From Apostichopus japonicus (Eukaryota; Echinodermata; Holothuroidea; Aspidochirotida; Stichopodidae): DNA of 64,000 nucleotides. Of the stretch, positions 1 through 11,103 are shown piece after piece (positions within the stretch are counted from its first letter, which is position 1; each line of letters opens with the position of its first letter). The notes beneath the pieces were generated by a model. The model saw nothing but the letters and a program-made list of their open reading frames with translations. It was not told where the DNA came from and did not search any database. The stretch covers positions 3,846,001 to 3,910,000 of the forward strand of contig NC_092566.1 in NCBI RefSeq assembly GCF_037975245.1, in the 5' to 3' direction. The position numbers and the translations under genes are program-made.

Positions 1-594
1 TGTCATTCATCTTGGCTAGTAAATAACCTTGACCCAAAAATAAACATGTTATAGATACAACCATAGGACAAATGAGGTCATGTATGGCAAAGGAAAAAAA
101 CCTCTTAAAAGTTAAAGAGTTTCCTACCAGGGCCACCATTTAATTAGCTGCAGGTATCCCAGAAATAAAACAAACAGAATTAACCAGGACTTCCAGTAGA
201 GGAATTATGAATAATTCATCTGGTTCTAATTTAGGTATGGTAACAACTGTAGCAAAATATAGATAATGGCAAGAGCTTCCTCTACAGCATAGTCCAGGTA
301 AAGACTTAGTTCTGACTGATGAATATGGAAGGGGGGGGGGAATTAAATACTTTATGTATCGTTTTGAGATCAAAACAATTGAAGTTGAAAAGTTTTGTAA
401 TAAAAGTGAAAAGTGAAAAGTAAGCAAGCAAGATGTGAAAGATACAAATCAACAAATCTGTACTGTTTTCCTTTTAAATACGTACAGCTAAAAGTTACCA
501 ACTTCTGTAGGCTAGGTAGTAAAATGAGAAAAGTGCATGATTTGTATGGAGACAGATAAGAAAGGAAAATAAAGAAAATCAGAAATTCACTCAC
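1..594. other. FRAS1 intron downstream of the VWC3/4 exon
   Basis: No coding pattern was seen on either strand. It holds a run of ten G at 331-340 and AT-rich sequence. It should be intronic, because the exon ending at 595 has a good donor and VWC4 is incomplete. Confidence 0.6.
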
Positions 595-678
595 AGGATA
601 AACTTGATCGTCAACTTGGCAAGAGCTTCCAACACACTCGGGACAACATTTTCCTTCTGGGACTACGGCAACCTCTCC
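595..678 (-). CDS. FRAS1: FRAS1-like exon: end of VWC3 and start of VWC4
   Basis: This 84 nt exon (28 codons, phase 0 at both ends) follows an acceptor ending ATCCAATTCTCAG and ends at CCT before GTGAGTGA. The peptide GEVAVVPEGK then CCPEC closes VWC3 (Cys 139, 140, 143), giving it ten cysteines in total. VGSSCQVDDQVYP opens VWC4 with Cys148. It has the same layout and phases as the exon at 5617-5706, also beginning Gly-Glu. The next exon should begin just before the VWC4 tryptophan and must lie left of the window, because I see no matching cysteine pattern in 1-594. The gene is therefore cut at its 3' side here. Confidence 0.8.
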
Positions 679-1763
679 CTGAGAATTGGATACAAGAAGG
701 AAACATGGTAAAGAAGGAATTTGATTGGTCACTTGTTTTCAGCTCATTACCATCTTTTCCATCACCCTCTTTAACCCCTCCCAAATCCCCAACCCCACAT
801 CCAACTATTCCTTAAAATTCATCTAAGTAGTCTGAGAAGGGTGTGAGAGGGGTGTAAGAATGGTGTACTAATAAGGGTGCGAGAGGTATGACAGGTGTGT
901 GAGAGGGTGGGGTAGGGGTGGGAGAAGAAAAAGTAACTGCAAAATGGAATGTACAACTGCTTGTTTCTGGCTTTCTAATGTGAAATACCTTCAACCTGAT
1001 CTCCTCCTCCACAAAGCATCACCATGCTCTTTTTTTATCACTTTTCAATTCACCCCCTATTCCTAACCCCTCCCTCCCCCTCCCTTTTCGTAATTTTCAA
1101 GCTTAAATGGGATGTAAAGGAGTAAAATATGAATGACACTAGGAGAACATTAAATGCCAATCCACCGTCGAAAGTACAAAATAAAGATAAAAAAAGTCGA
1201 TATAGAATCGACACGGAAAGAATTCATTTTTAGCACTGAGATGATAACATGTTAAATGTTATGAAATATCTGTGAATGCCATTTATGTTTAGCGCCCGAC
1301 TTTTAAAGAGTTCAAACATTTTTGAACCGATGTACGAAATCCAACAGAGGTGCCGCCACTCGATGATAAGAGGAAGCACATGTACATAAATAAAGGAAAT
1401 TGTTGAAAAATCATAAAAAGTACATGGTACCATATGGAGTTATTTACCAAATGTTCTTCAAGTAATGACCTATATTACAACGATACGAATGACAGCCCAA
1501 GGTAAGAGGACCCCACCACTTTCCAGGTATGTACAAGAAACCAAGTCCCAGACAAAACCCATCACATCAACTGCCAACATTCCCCCTACCCCACCCCCAC
1601 CCCACCCCCCTCTTCCGTACTAAGATTCTGTACGGCTGAATTAACCTTTCAAAATGCATCTTTTACTTCCTATCATGCATCAAAACTTGTTCATTTTCGG
1701 GGAGAAGGAGAAGGCATTTCGAGAAGGCATTTCGAGGAGAAGGCATTTATGTGACTCTCTCAC
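679..1763 (-). other. FRAS1 intron between the two VWC3 exons
   Basis: This is a 1,085 nt intron bounded by GTGAGAG and ATTCTCAG on the minus strand. It holds a degenerate GGTGTGAGAGG-type short repeat at about 838-910 (plus strand). C-rich tracts at 1050-1087 and 1580-1616 are G-rich in the transcript. Near 1710-1745 an AGGCATTT motif preceded by GAGA-rich sequence is repeated three times. No further exon is seen. Confidence 0.65.
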
Positions 1764-1897
1764 CTGTCTGCATATTAATGGTGGACAGTCCACGACGAAG
1801 CAACGGACTACCCCGTTGTTGCATATACACTTTGCACACTTTAAAGGATTCCATTCTTGGGAATGGTGATAGGTTATACCTCTATATGTACATGATC
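1764..1897 (-). CDS. FRAS1: FRAS1-like exon: N-terminal part of VWC3
   Basis: This 134 nt exon (phase 1 in, phase 0 out) has no start codon and is short. The acceptor ends ATTTTCACTCACAG after a T-rich tract; the donor is CAG followed by GTGAGAG. The codon split across the upstream junction gives Arg. The peptide starts SCTYRGITYHH, has the conserved Trp (residue 99), then C-x2-C-x-C (104, 107, 109) in the segment KCAKCICNNGVVRC, then C121 and C126, ending ICRQ. The CAKC-x-C-x-NG-V-x2-CF core is the segment that most reminded me of vertebrate FRAS1 VWC3, from memory and without a database search. It is followed by a 1,085 nt intron. A plus-strand open frame at 1654-1869 overlaps it and is a shadow. 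Confidence 0.8.
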
Positions 1898-2070
1898 CTG
1901 TGAGTGAAAATGGAACATAAAAAAAAGTTAAAATATCAAGAGCAAAAGATGGATATGTTGGAATAAAGCCAAACGATAATATTCTGTCAGAGTTTTAGCT
2001 TTTGACTCATTCAAATTAAATAAGCTATGTTAATACACTTGAAAAGGGCAAACAAGAAACATCATGATTA

Positions 2071-2400
2071 AAGAATATAGTGTCCTCAGTAGATACACTA
2101 TAATGTCCCTAATTTGATAATACTCATATGGTAACATAAAGATAATGATCATAAGAATACATTGCCCCCAGTAGGTACACAATAATGTCCCTAATTTGAC
2201 AATGCTCATATGGTAACATAAAGATAATGATCATAAGAATACATTGCCCCCAGTAGGTACACAATAATGTCCCTAATTTGATAATGCTCATATGGTATTA
2301 ACATAAAGATAATGATCATAAGAATAAAGTGCCCTCAGTAGGTACACTATAATATCACTAACTTGACAATGCTCATACGGTAACAGAAAATAGACACATT
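2071..2400. repeat. Tandem array, four copies of about 82 bp
   Basis: Copies start at 2071, 2153, 2235 and 2320, each beginning AAGAATA. Each then has a CAGTAGGTACACAATAATG segment, TCCCTAATTTGA, and CTCATATGGTAACATAAAGA. Spacing is 82, 82 and 85 bp. The third copy has a 3 bp insertion (TTA), and the fourth diverges and decays towards 2400. Copies 2 and 3 are nearly identical, so part of the expansion is recent. It lies wholly inside the FRAS1 intron, so its length can vary without changing the protein. Confidence 0.93.
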
Positions 2401-2622
2401 GTGACAAAAATATCAGCATTTATATCCAGCCCCCAAAAACAACTTAAGTTTTGAACACTTTACAGTGTACATGGGGTAAATCCAGGATTTCATACAGGAG
2501 GGCCTAATCAAATTTTAGACCAAAATTTGGTACTTTTAATCCAAGGCTAGAAAAATTAAGTGTATAATCAGGTCCAGAAGCAAGGTTGTGTGAAGTTGCA
2601 AAAGGAGATGTACACCAACTAC

Positions 2623-2671
2623 TCCCCCTACCCCTCCCCTCCCCCACCCTCCCCTCCCCTCCCCCACCCCC
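2623..2671 (-). promoter_or_regulatory. Intronic G-run block just past the VWC2 donor
   Basis: The plus strand is a C-only run broken by single T or A. In the transcript this is a series of GGGG and GGGGG runs separated by one or two bases, lying 42-90 nt downstream of the 5' splice site at 2712. Intronic G-runs close to donors are known splicing enhancers (hnRNP H/F binding), and this spacing would also allow an RNA G-quadruplex. Function here is inference. Confidence 0.5.
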
Positions 2672-2712
2672 AGATCTGTGCCTGATGTAAGAGTCTTATG
2701 GTAAGCACTTAC

Positions 2713-2872
2713 TTCCTGGTCGTATACAGTCAGGACAGCACTGACCAGGAATTCTTTGTAAAACTTCCTCCGATGAACATTGCGTTCTTGGACAAGAAGT
2801 ATTGCTACAATGGACAGTCCCTGCTCTGCAGTAGCACTCTGTGCAAGGTTCGGGCCTCCATTGAGAATTATG
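2713..2872 (-). CDS. FRAS1: FRAS1-like exon: main body of VWC2
   Basis: This 160 nt exon (phase 0 in, phase 1 out) carries almost all of one VWC domain. The acceptor is a pyrimidine-rich tract ending GACTATCACAG and the donor is GGAA followed by GTAAGTGC. The peptide begins HNSQWRPEP and then shows the VWC pattern C-x2-C-x-C (residues 40, 43, 45), C52, C57, C62 and the closing CCPDC (75, 76, 79). With Cys22 from the preceding exon this makes exactly ten cysteines, a complete domain. Unlike VWC1 and VWC3, no intron separates its two halves. A C-rich (minus-strand G-rich) block begins about 40 nt past the donor. An open frame of 69 codons on the plus strand over the same bases is a shadow. The cysteine spacing, intact splice sites and phase fit to both neighbours make coding status nearly certain; the family name is less so. 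Confidence 0.8.
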
Positions 2873-5616
2873 CTGTGATAGTCAAAAAAGAAGGGAATAA
2901 GGTTTAAAAATCTCTGTGTTTTTAAATTATTAGGCTGATTGAAAAAACTCAAAATAATAATATAATATTTGTACACAAATTTATTAATGCATGCTACATT
3001 ACGCTGGGCAGGGACAGGTATGATGAATTTACTTCAACAGAACTGCATGATATTCAGTTGGACTCACTGGGATATTGTAGAGAATGACAGAATGCACGGG
3101 GGAGGGGGGAGGGGGTTAGGGGGATTGGGGAAGGGGGATATGCGATGAGAGGAAGGAGGAGAGGAGGGGAGGGGATAAGGAGTGGGCAAGGTGGAAAGTT
3201 ATGTGAAACTACCACATTTGATTTCAAATTGAAAATTTCTTAATGAAATGGAAATGCTGGACGGATCAAAATTGGACTTGATAATATGAGACCCAAGTTT
3301 AAGCATCCATCAATCTTCAATTATTTTACTTGATTCTCTCCTCATCCTCCTCCTCCTCCTCCCTGATCTCTCCTTTTTCCCCACAAGCTAATCCATGTCA
3401 ACAGCACTCTGAACTCTGAGAGTGCGTTCTTTGCCCTAACATCATGTATTAGGCTTCCCTGGACTCCGCTGGTATAATTACAAGCTTGTTCGAAATGTAA
3501 TTATACGACCGTACTCGGAATCACTTATCAAAAATTCCTCTACCTTCACCCAAACCCTGATGCCGCCCCTCACGAGCACGGAGCAGCGACAACCTTTTTA
3601 ATTAATTATTCCTCTCTAGCAGAACTTGAGATGACTTCTTCAAATACCAGAATTCCAGTTTTTTCACACCTCCATTGGCAAAATTTATCTGTTTGTGGAC
3701 GTGGTGGACTTTTCAAATCTGACCTATATCTACAAACAATAAATGACCTCCTTGAAGGGTTGGCCGCTAACCGACTGCTCCAGGATTCCTGCAATCTCCG
3801 TAAATTTGTCTTTTAAAGTCTAGTAACTGAAGTCCGATGATTCAATTTGTTAAACCAATATTAATACCCCTTTGGATGAAGCTGTCAGCATACCAGGTCA
3901 GTGGGATTAAGAATTATCTGACAGAAAGGAGGAAGGTTAGGATTTGGCCTGTAAACAATGACACCAGGGCTCTAAAATTTATAAATTTATGCGGTCACAA
4001 AATCTCATACACAGACTGAGTTGCTCTTTTTCATATCAGTTGGACTGTGCATGAGGTCGATGCATCGATATCAGAACAGACATTTGATGCATGCTGATAT
4101 TTCTGAAAGATTCGAAAATGGTACCTTTTTGCAAAGATTCCTATCTTTGGAGTCGTTACCATAAGCAGGGTCAAATTATGACATAGGTAGTACAGGCTGG
4201 GCGTGAAAATCTTCCGTTGGAAGCGAACAAACTAGTTTGTTACAGGATTATCGTATGGAACAGTATAAGTCGATCCAATTCAACTAAAAAACGAGCTGTC
4301 CAGGCTATTTTTGGGGGCCTGAAATGGATAAGTTATGAATACTACAATTGGATTCTAAAATGCCTCCCTTCCCACCCAAAGAACCTGGTGTGATATACCA
4401 CCTCCATGGATATACAGACCAAAACAAGGACATATTGCCTTTAAGATAATGAATGAGTCTGCCGAACTTGTTAGCCTCTTACTAGGACATGATTTACTGG
4501 GTACCAGTTAGGGTCTGTCTTAACGCTACAAATGTTATCAAATTTTGTTTGCCATTAACTTATGACACCTTCCTCTAATCTCTGTTTATCATGTCACCAA
4601 ACATGCAGCCCTCCCCTGGGATTAAAGAGGAAAACTGATATTCAACCTACTGTACAAAGCCCTGAATGTGGTCATGAAAGGTCACACTATTTCTCAACAA
4701 AATTTATGGTTTCCACTCAAGATTTAAACTACAAAGCAGCAGAGTCATAAAGAGGGTTTACAACATCTTATCACTTCAGGCTGACTGTGATGGAGGGTGG
4801 ATTTGATAAATTATGATACAATGTTTGTATCATAACTACAGATATCAATGACAGAAATGTTAATCTCTTTAAATCTTCACACTTATCATGGGCAACAAAC
4901 CGATGTGTTTTTACCCTATGACACAGACATTTTGGGTTGATGTATACCTATGAAGGAAGTAGCGATAGTAACAACGGATTCACGGAATGAGTAACAAAAG
5001 CGCAGCTTTGTGCTCGATGAGCCTGCACTGTCTTAAAGGCATTGAAGACTCGCCCCAAACCGCGTGCAGCCATCTGAAAAAGCTAACTTTCTGTTGCTTG
5101 CAAGTGACGTTTTGTTCGTGTCGCTACAAAATGCAGACAGTACAGTAATGAAACGTGATACCTTGTTATCTTTAGCTGGACCTGAGATGTCCATCGCTGT
5201 ATCGTTTATACACTGTGATGTGGGTATTGACCGCAGCTGTATGTACTGACTGTACACTAGTGTCTTATTACCGACGGTAGCAAGTTGTGTGTGTATTTTC
5301 TGGGATCAATGGTGGTGTCTAACACTTCTGTTACACCTCATTCGAAACTAGGTCAGATTACCGGCATTAGACGTTTCTTTTTGCGCGAGTCTTCACACCC
5401 TTTAAATGGTTGATATTCTTGGTACGCGAAATTACTTTTTCTGATGAAGCACACTGAGTTATGTAAGGAACAACCACAGCACAAGCAAAGGGCATAATGG
5501 TGCATGGTGCATCATGGGAAGTCAAAATTCTGTTATCATCCCGAGCTCAGTTTTGTTGATGAGTAAAAAATAGGAAGTTGATAAGACCAAACAGATGGAA
5601 GGTTATGCATACTTAC
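2873..5616 (-). other. FRAS1 intron between VWC1/2 and VWC2 exons
   Basis: This is a 2,744 nt intron bounded by GTAAGTATG and CTATCACAG on the minus strand. It contains a G-rich block on the plus strand at 3097-3180 and otherwise unique-looking sequence. Plus-strand open frames at 3631-3816, 3837-4019, 4562-4750 and 5064-5249 show no domain pattern and no matched splice context, so I treat them as chance. Confidence 0.6.
3097..3183 (+). repeat. G-rich block with quadruplex potential
   Basis: The plus strand has repeated GGGGGAGGGGGGAGGGGG-type runs followed by a purine-only GAGAGGAAGGAGGAGAGGAG stretch. On the transcribed strand of the gene it reads as C/T, so in the pre-mRNA it is a pyrimidine tract lying mid-intron. 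It is low complexity. Confidence 0.8.
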
Positions 5617-5706
5617 ACCTACTACTTCCCCTTCATACAGACATGATCCTGAGCTAGTGCCGCATTCTGGACAACATCTGTTGGGTGCTATTTTTAATCT
5701 TTCCCC
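5617..5706 (-). CDS. FRAS1: FRAS1-like exon: end of VWC1 and start of VWC2
   Basis: First supported exon of a multi-VWC extracellular protein. Read on the minus strand it is 90 nt (30 codons), phase 0 at both ends. The acceptor is a long T-rich tract ending TCTTACAG, and the donor is GGT followed by GTAAGTATG. The product runs GERLKIAPNR then CCPEC, the closing cysteine cluster of a VWC domain, then a short linker and SGSCLYEGEVVG, the opening cysteine of the next domain. Cysteines lie at residues 11, 12, 15 and 22 of the joined peptide. The first half of VWC1 must be in an upstream exon that I could not find. Known of the family: FRAS1 is a secreted or membrane-anchored basement-membrane protein that begins with a run of VWC domains. 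Naming it FRAS1 rests on domain order and remembered similarity. Other multi-VWC proteins (KCP, CRIM1, BMPER) are possible. Confidence 0.78.
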
Positions 5707-5945
5707 CTGTAAGACAGAAAAAAAAAACAAGACAAAGATAAACAAAAAATTAGAGTTAATGCTTTGCTTTCCTCTATGTCGTCGGGGAGATTCGGAGCTA
5801 TGATAAAACTTCAAAAACATGAAAAATACAGAACAGCCCCGCCTTTCCCCAAGAAAAAGAAGAAGAAAAAAAGATGTCTTTAAAGGGTTAATTGATAGAT
5901 AATGAGACTTCCTTCTTGTCTGAAAACTTTTCTCTCTGATTGTCT

Positions 5946-6240
5946 CAATGTGATGAGATAAGATAAGATAAGATTCACTTTATTAAACCCGCTTCGGGTA
6001 ATTAAATGCTCATTGTACAGAATAAGATGGATATAACATTAAAATACAGCACATGGAAAATGACTCACATAAAACAATAAGACAATAAAAATTGCAAAGC
6101 CCAACAATGGCAAGACTAAGTATGACAAAAACAGTGAAGGTCAAAAACAGTGATGAGATCCAATCCATAGGAGATGAACTTTGCCTGAGCCTCAGTTAGA
6201 TGATGTCTTTCTCTTAATTCCTTCACTGCAGACAAGGTAC
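5946..6240. mobile_element. Possible retroelement tail starting with (GATAA)n
   Basis: GATAAGATAAGATAAGATT is followed by CACTTTATTAAACCCG. A short tandem repeat next to a CACTTTATT-type sequence resembles the 3' end of non-LTR retroelements, here in inverted orientation. No reverse-transcriptase frame was seen, so at most it is a 5'-truncated copy. The right boundary is a guess. A partial copy of the CAGGTAAG dispersed family begins near 6225. Confidence 0.35.
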
Positions 6241-7844
6241 AGCAAATGGGTGCAGTTGTTGTGAGGGGACAGGTTAAGTGAGGAGTGAATTAAAAGATCC
6301 ATCAAACCAATTCCAAAAATTGCCTTGATTGGTTTACTCAAATTTACTGGATGATGATAACCTTAGTAGTTACGAAGAGAGAATAAGAAAACATGGCAGA
6401 CTGATTCTTAACCCCCCCATGCCTCCACCCAAAACCTGGCCCTTAAACCACGCCCCTTTGGTAGTAAAGAATATCACCTTAAGAACGACATACCAAACTA
6501 CATTATAGTCATTGCATTGAAAGTCAAGTTATAACCAGTGCTTCTTATCAAGTCCCTGACTCAAGTCACTCTTCCATTTACTCTTTGGGGAATCAACTTC
6601 CACAAATTTTTGATACCAGAGGCTTCAATTTTGAAATTTAGTGACTGGAGTCATATGACTTTTTAACATCACTGCTAGAAAAATGACTCTCTTTCTCACT
6701 CCACTCTGAGACAGGCAAACAGAGTGACTTACAAAGACTGACCTCCCTATCTTTTGCCAAGGGAATAAGCAGATGTATATCAAACATCAGAAAAGTATTA
6801 AACATCAACCCTACTCATCCTTCGGATGGATTCTCCAACCTGGGAAGATATTTTATTGACCATCTAGTACTTAACTACAACTTGGTACATCAGGGCAGTG
6901 ATATACAACTGTGTACAGAACGGACAGTTACAACCGAAACAAGACTGGCTGGATTACTTGGACCTTTGACCCACGTAGACAGAAAGACTGGCCCCTGAGG
7001 AATTTCAAACCAGCTGTTGAAATTGATGAATGGCAGAACCAAGGAACAGGTCAAGCGAGGAGCCTCAAATCAAGATATATCAGGAATACATGTATCATGT
7101 GCTTTCAAATGTCAACAAAAATATTTTCATAAATAATCCCTCATTATCTCATCAAACCATTGGCATTAAAATAGCAGTTTTTATTGAACATCTTCATTAA
7201 TATTTGCTTTTCCCTAGATTCCATCAACTCTGCATTTGTGAGGCATCCTCTGCTATCTGTAGAGCTGTGTTGTTTGGGAGCTTTTCAGGTTCTTTCAACA
7301 ACTTTTCTTTAATCTCTCAGACCAACTTGAAATACATTTAAATGGGCTAAATTAAATTTCAATTCATTAAAAACCAATTTTGTATTCCTCCTGCCCTTCC
7401 CCCCCCTTTCTTTTTCCTTTCTTTTCTTTAATTTTCTTTTCATTTAATATAATTTCTTCTTCCTTTAAAGATTTAAAGATGTTACGAAATAATTTGAAGA
7501 GAAAGCTACAAACGAATAATAGCTACATGGCAAGAACATGGAGTACAATTCTGGCCATTCAAGGAACATGAAATATGATATGTTTACAACATGTATAAAA
7601 CATCTGTTAACAATCCTGGAGAAAAGGAAATAACATTTAGAATCCACAAAATTAAAAAACAAAATAGTGCAACAGGGTTGAAGACCTTGGTTGAGTCAGA
7701 TGTCTGCCACACTGTCCAATTAAGAGGTCTAAATACTTAGTTTAGTTTTAAGGGCACCTGTGTAGAAGCAGGAAATCATCCTTTTAGGGGAGTAGTAAAT
7801 ATATGGATACATATGCATACATACTTCTTCCTCAGGTACACCTT

Positions 7845-7965
7845 GGAAAGGGTCATTGGGGGCACAGTGCCTGAATGTTACCAGTTAATAGGCTAAGGTA
7901 GATAGGTGTGCATCCATAGGTAAGGGAGACAGGTAAGTGAGGAGTGCAGTAAACCCCTCCTGTAT
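7845..7965 (+). repeat. Dispersed CAGGTAAG-family repeat, copy at 7.9 kb
   Basis: It contains GGGTCATTGGGGGCACAGTG, a TTACCAGTT box and GGGAGACAGGTAAGTGAGGA in the same order as the better copies near 26.1 and 55.5 kb. CAGGTAAG begins at 7930. Boundaries are approximate. Confidence 0.65.
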
Positions 7966-10900
7966 ATGCAAATCATGTTACTGCAAGAGATGCACAGCAG
8001 GGAAAGAGGGTCAGCTGAGAGGGTAAACTTGGTATTTAAAGAGGATGAACTGAGTAAAAGAGGATAAATGAGGATGAACTGAGCAAAGGGTATAAACTTG
8101 GCATAGATGATAAACTGGGCATAGATGGTTTACCTGTTGAAACGGGTAAACTGTTAGTAGGTGTAATTACAATAGACTGTGCACATGCTGTATCCATGGC
8201 TGGTAAACTATGCTGTATGCTTTAAACACTACAAATTTAAGACACTTTGTGGATTCGAAGAGTTTATTCCCATGATGGGGAAAGGGAATGGGAAGTATTG
8301 TACTACTATAAAATGTATGAAAGTAGGTAGATGACAGAGTGTAAATGTGGACCGGAATGAGGAGATCTGTAAGGAAAGAGAGAGAGAGGGAGCGAGATAA
8401 ACTAAATATTCAGATTCATATTTCATGCACAAGCACAAGGCTATGTGTACTAATATCTCCTCCTCGGCTGTTTGCACCACCCAGGAAGAGATTGCAGATA
8501 TTGACATCATCTCATGACAGTGCTGTGATAACCATCTTCTCTTTACATAAGGAACTACTTTATCGCTGATGGATGAATACAGGTCTTTGTTACAACCCTC
8601 TGCACGTTTTGCACGTAGTAGATTACCAACCCTAACTGTTGCTTCTTCCGTTGTCTCACGAATCTGCTCAGAAGACAGTGTCTTCTTTTGTTATTCCGTC
8701 TGCTTTCGCTTTAATAGACAGGGCTCTTTTTTTCTTGTATTTTTCTGGCTCAAGAAAAGCATTACTTTCAAGTGGAATATTATTATGACCTCAAAATTTG
8801 TTAGATATACCCAGATGGCCACAAATGCATTAAACAGCTAGTATAACTTTTAACCTTGAACAAATTTCTGGGTTTTTTGAAGTAATAACTTCCATGATAT
8901 CAATACTAGGTGTGAAAAAACCATATTTTAAATGTTGCTACTACATGTAGTGAACACAACTTGAACTAGGCAGTCACTCATTAAAATTCATAATAATTAG
9001 GCTGAAACCCCATAATTACTTTGGCCTATTAGGGGAGGAAGTCAACCTACAACATTCCAGATGCTAGATTTCATTGTCTCTAATAGACCATAGCACTGGT
9101 TATAGTCCGTCTAGCGATTCCTATTCTTAGTTAACTAACTTAGTTAACCGAGTTACATGGTCGCATTCTGATATTTCAAACTGAAAAACATCAACAAGTC
9201 GAATTCCTCAAAAACTCATTCTCTCTTATTAAGGCTTTTGCGGTTATAACTGGATCTATGTCGAATGTTCGCTCAAGGATGAGCTATATATGCCTATTGC
9301 CTACATAACAAAACTAACCAAGTCTGTATATCAAATCCCCAAAACAAGCTACCACAGTAGTTTCCTAGTAGAACATGTAAAACTGTACAGGCGAGGCAGT
9401 GGCAACCATTACCAGAAATCAGCAATCACTTACAGAGATGAAATATTGTAAAACACCGCTTTTTTTTATGATTCCAATGCATGCCATTCTGTACAAAGGG
9501 ACCTCTGTGTCACAGTCTGCTATACTGCAGGACATAAAAAGTCAGCCTTTTTTTAAACTTTTTTTAAAGCCTAAGGCAAGTCTGTCTGATAAGAGAGTCA
9601 GAAGAGAGTTTGGAAAATTATGAAAAAAAGAAAAGTTACAAAATGGTGAAAACCACAAGAACCCTCACTGGTAGTTTCATGATTACTGGTTGAGTATAGA
9701 CGATATGATGAAGCCTTCAAAATGATTTTGCAAGATCCCAACTTTTGCAAGATTACCTCCTTATTGACACCATATGGGGTCATCAATAAATTTGATAGAA
9801 ATATCCTCTTTTTGAAGAAAAAATACTCTAACAAAGTTACAATTTTTGAGACAAATCTTGATATTCAATGGAGGAAGAGGTTAATTCAGGTCATATACAA
9901 AGATTGCTATTGTTGACTCAGTTGATCCCACAGGAACATGTTTTCTGTATTTGTTCCTTATTACTTTTTTTACTTAATACAAAGCAACTTTTCACATTTC
10001 TTTGCCAAGGTCTTCCTCCATTCACAATACAACCAGGCTCAATTTTCATGAGGCATGTTGTTATTAAATATGTCACACAATTATATTGTACAGTAAGTTT
10101 GCACAAAATTAAGCATGTTACAATTATTTCCACATACCAGACAGGACTGATAACAACTTGCACCTTCAACCTTCCACTCCACTAGTCACTTCCCATCCCC
10201 TCCCACTCTCCCACCCACTCCCACCTCCCCCACCCCTCCCATTCTCCCTCCCACCTCTACACTTTCCCCTATCAAGTTATCACTACAGATAGACCTGTAG
10301 CACACTACTATTGCAATTAGATTTCCAACAGTTACAAATACAAATTAAAGGGATTTATGCGACCTCAACTCACTGAACCACATTTCACGATATATCGAAC
10401 AGTATTAGACTAGAACCTCAAGACAAGTCAAACTGGAAACATGTGTGTGCTTCCTCATTCAATGATAAATTTAACAAACGAAAATATCCAAAACCCAGCT
10501 AAACTTTCATTAGGTTCATGACAGAACTGTTTAACTGTGGTAGTTCAAGGTAGAATTACTAACACATGAGGAGCCAATGGAATTTGAGACTGCACTCTTT
10601 TAACAGCTTGCTCTATATGGAAGGTGGAAGATATTAAAGATTACCAAAAGATATAGGAACTTTCTACAAACTAAACCCCCCTCTGGAGCCATAAATTTTC
10701 ACCACTGAGTTGGTCAGTGGGGTTTGACCATTGCTATTAAGACCATTGACCTCCGACAGAAATCCAGAGGGCATTTGAATCAAAAAGTATTCCAGCTAAG
10801 CCTTAGTGTTTATACAGTGATGTCTAGGATTATTGGCCTTCATAATGCGATTTCAAGTAAGTTTTGAGACCCTATTGGGAATAGAGATGTTTCTCAATAT

Positions 10901-11103
10901 CTTCAGATATTAAATTATATTTTATATCTGTTAGATTAAGATTGCAAGAAATGATCTGGTGTCAACTTCCTGAGGAGCAAAGACAATTTCAGGTGAGAGA
11001 GTTCTCTCTTCCTGTGTTCGATTTTAAACAATGGGGAGCGCAGGTTTGATTCTAGTTTATTATTTTTGTGATTTTTATTATTCACAAAGCATCATTTTTA
11101 TGA

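Larger units (their letters stand above)
1898..2712 (-). other. FRAS1 intron between VWC2 and VWC3 exons
   Basis: This is an 815 nt intron with borders GTAAGTGC and ACTCACAG on the minus strand. Most of its middle is a four-copy 82 bp tandem array. The part nearest the 5' splice site is a dense G-run block in the transcript. Both are listed separately. Confidence 0.65.
5707..11103. other. Non-coding stretch upstream of the first recognised exon
   Basis: It probably includes intron of the FRAS1-like gene. No exon with VWC cysteine spacing and no other domain was recognised. Contents: the possible retroelement tail near 5946, a copy of the CAGGTAAG family near 7845, a short (GA)n at 8370-8395, and a C-rich block at 10184-10265. 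Confidence 0.5.

Noticed and set aside
3631-4019. Two consecutive plus-strand open frames that might be a broken gene
   Set aside because: No recognisable domain. They lie inside an intron of the minus-strand gene and show no shared family signature.
6930-6960. C-x2-C-x-C codon pattern on the minus strand, possible missing VWC1 exon
   Set aside because: In-frame stop a few codons upstream, no Trp and no following Gly or cysteines.
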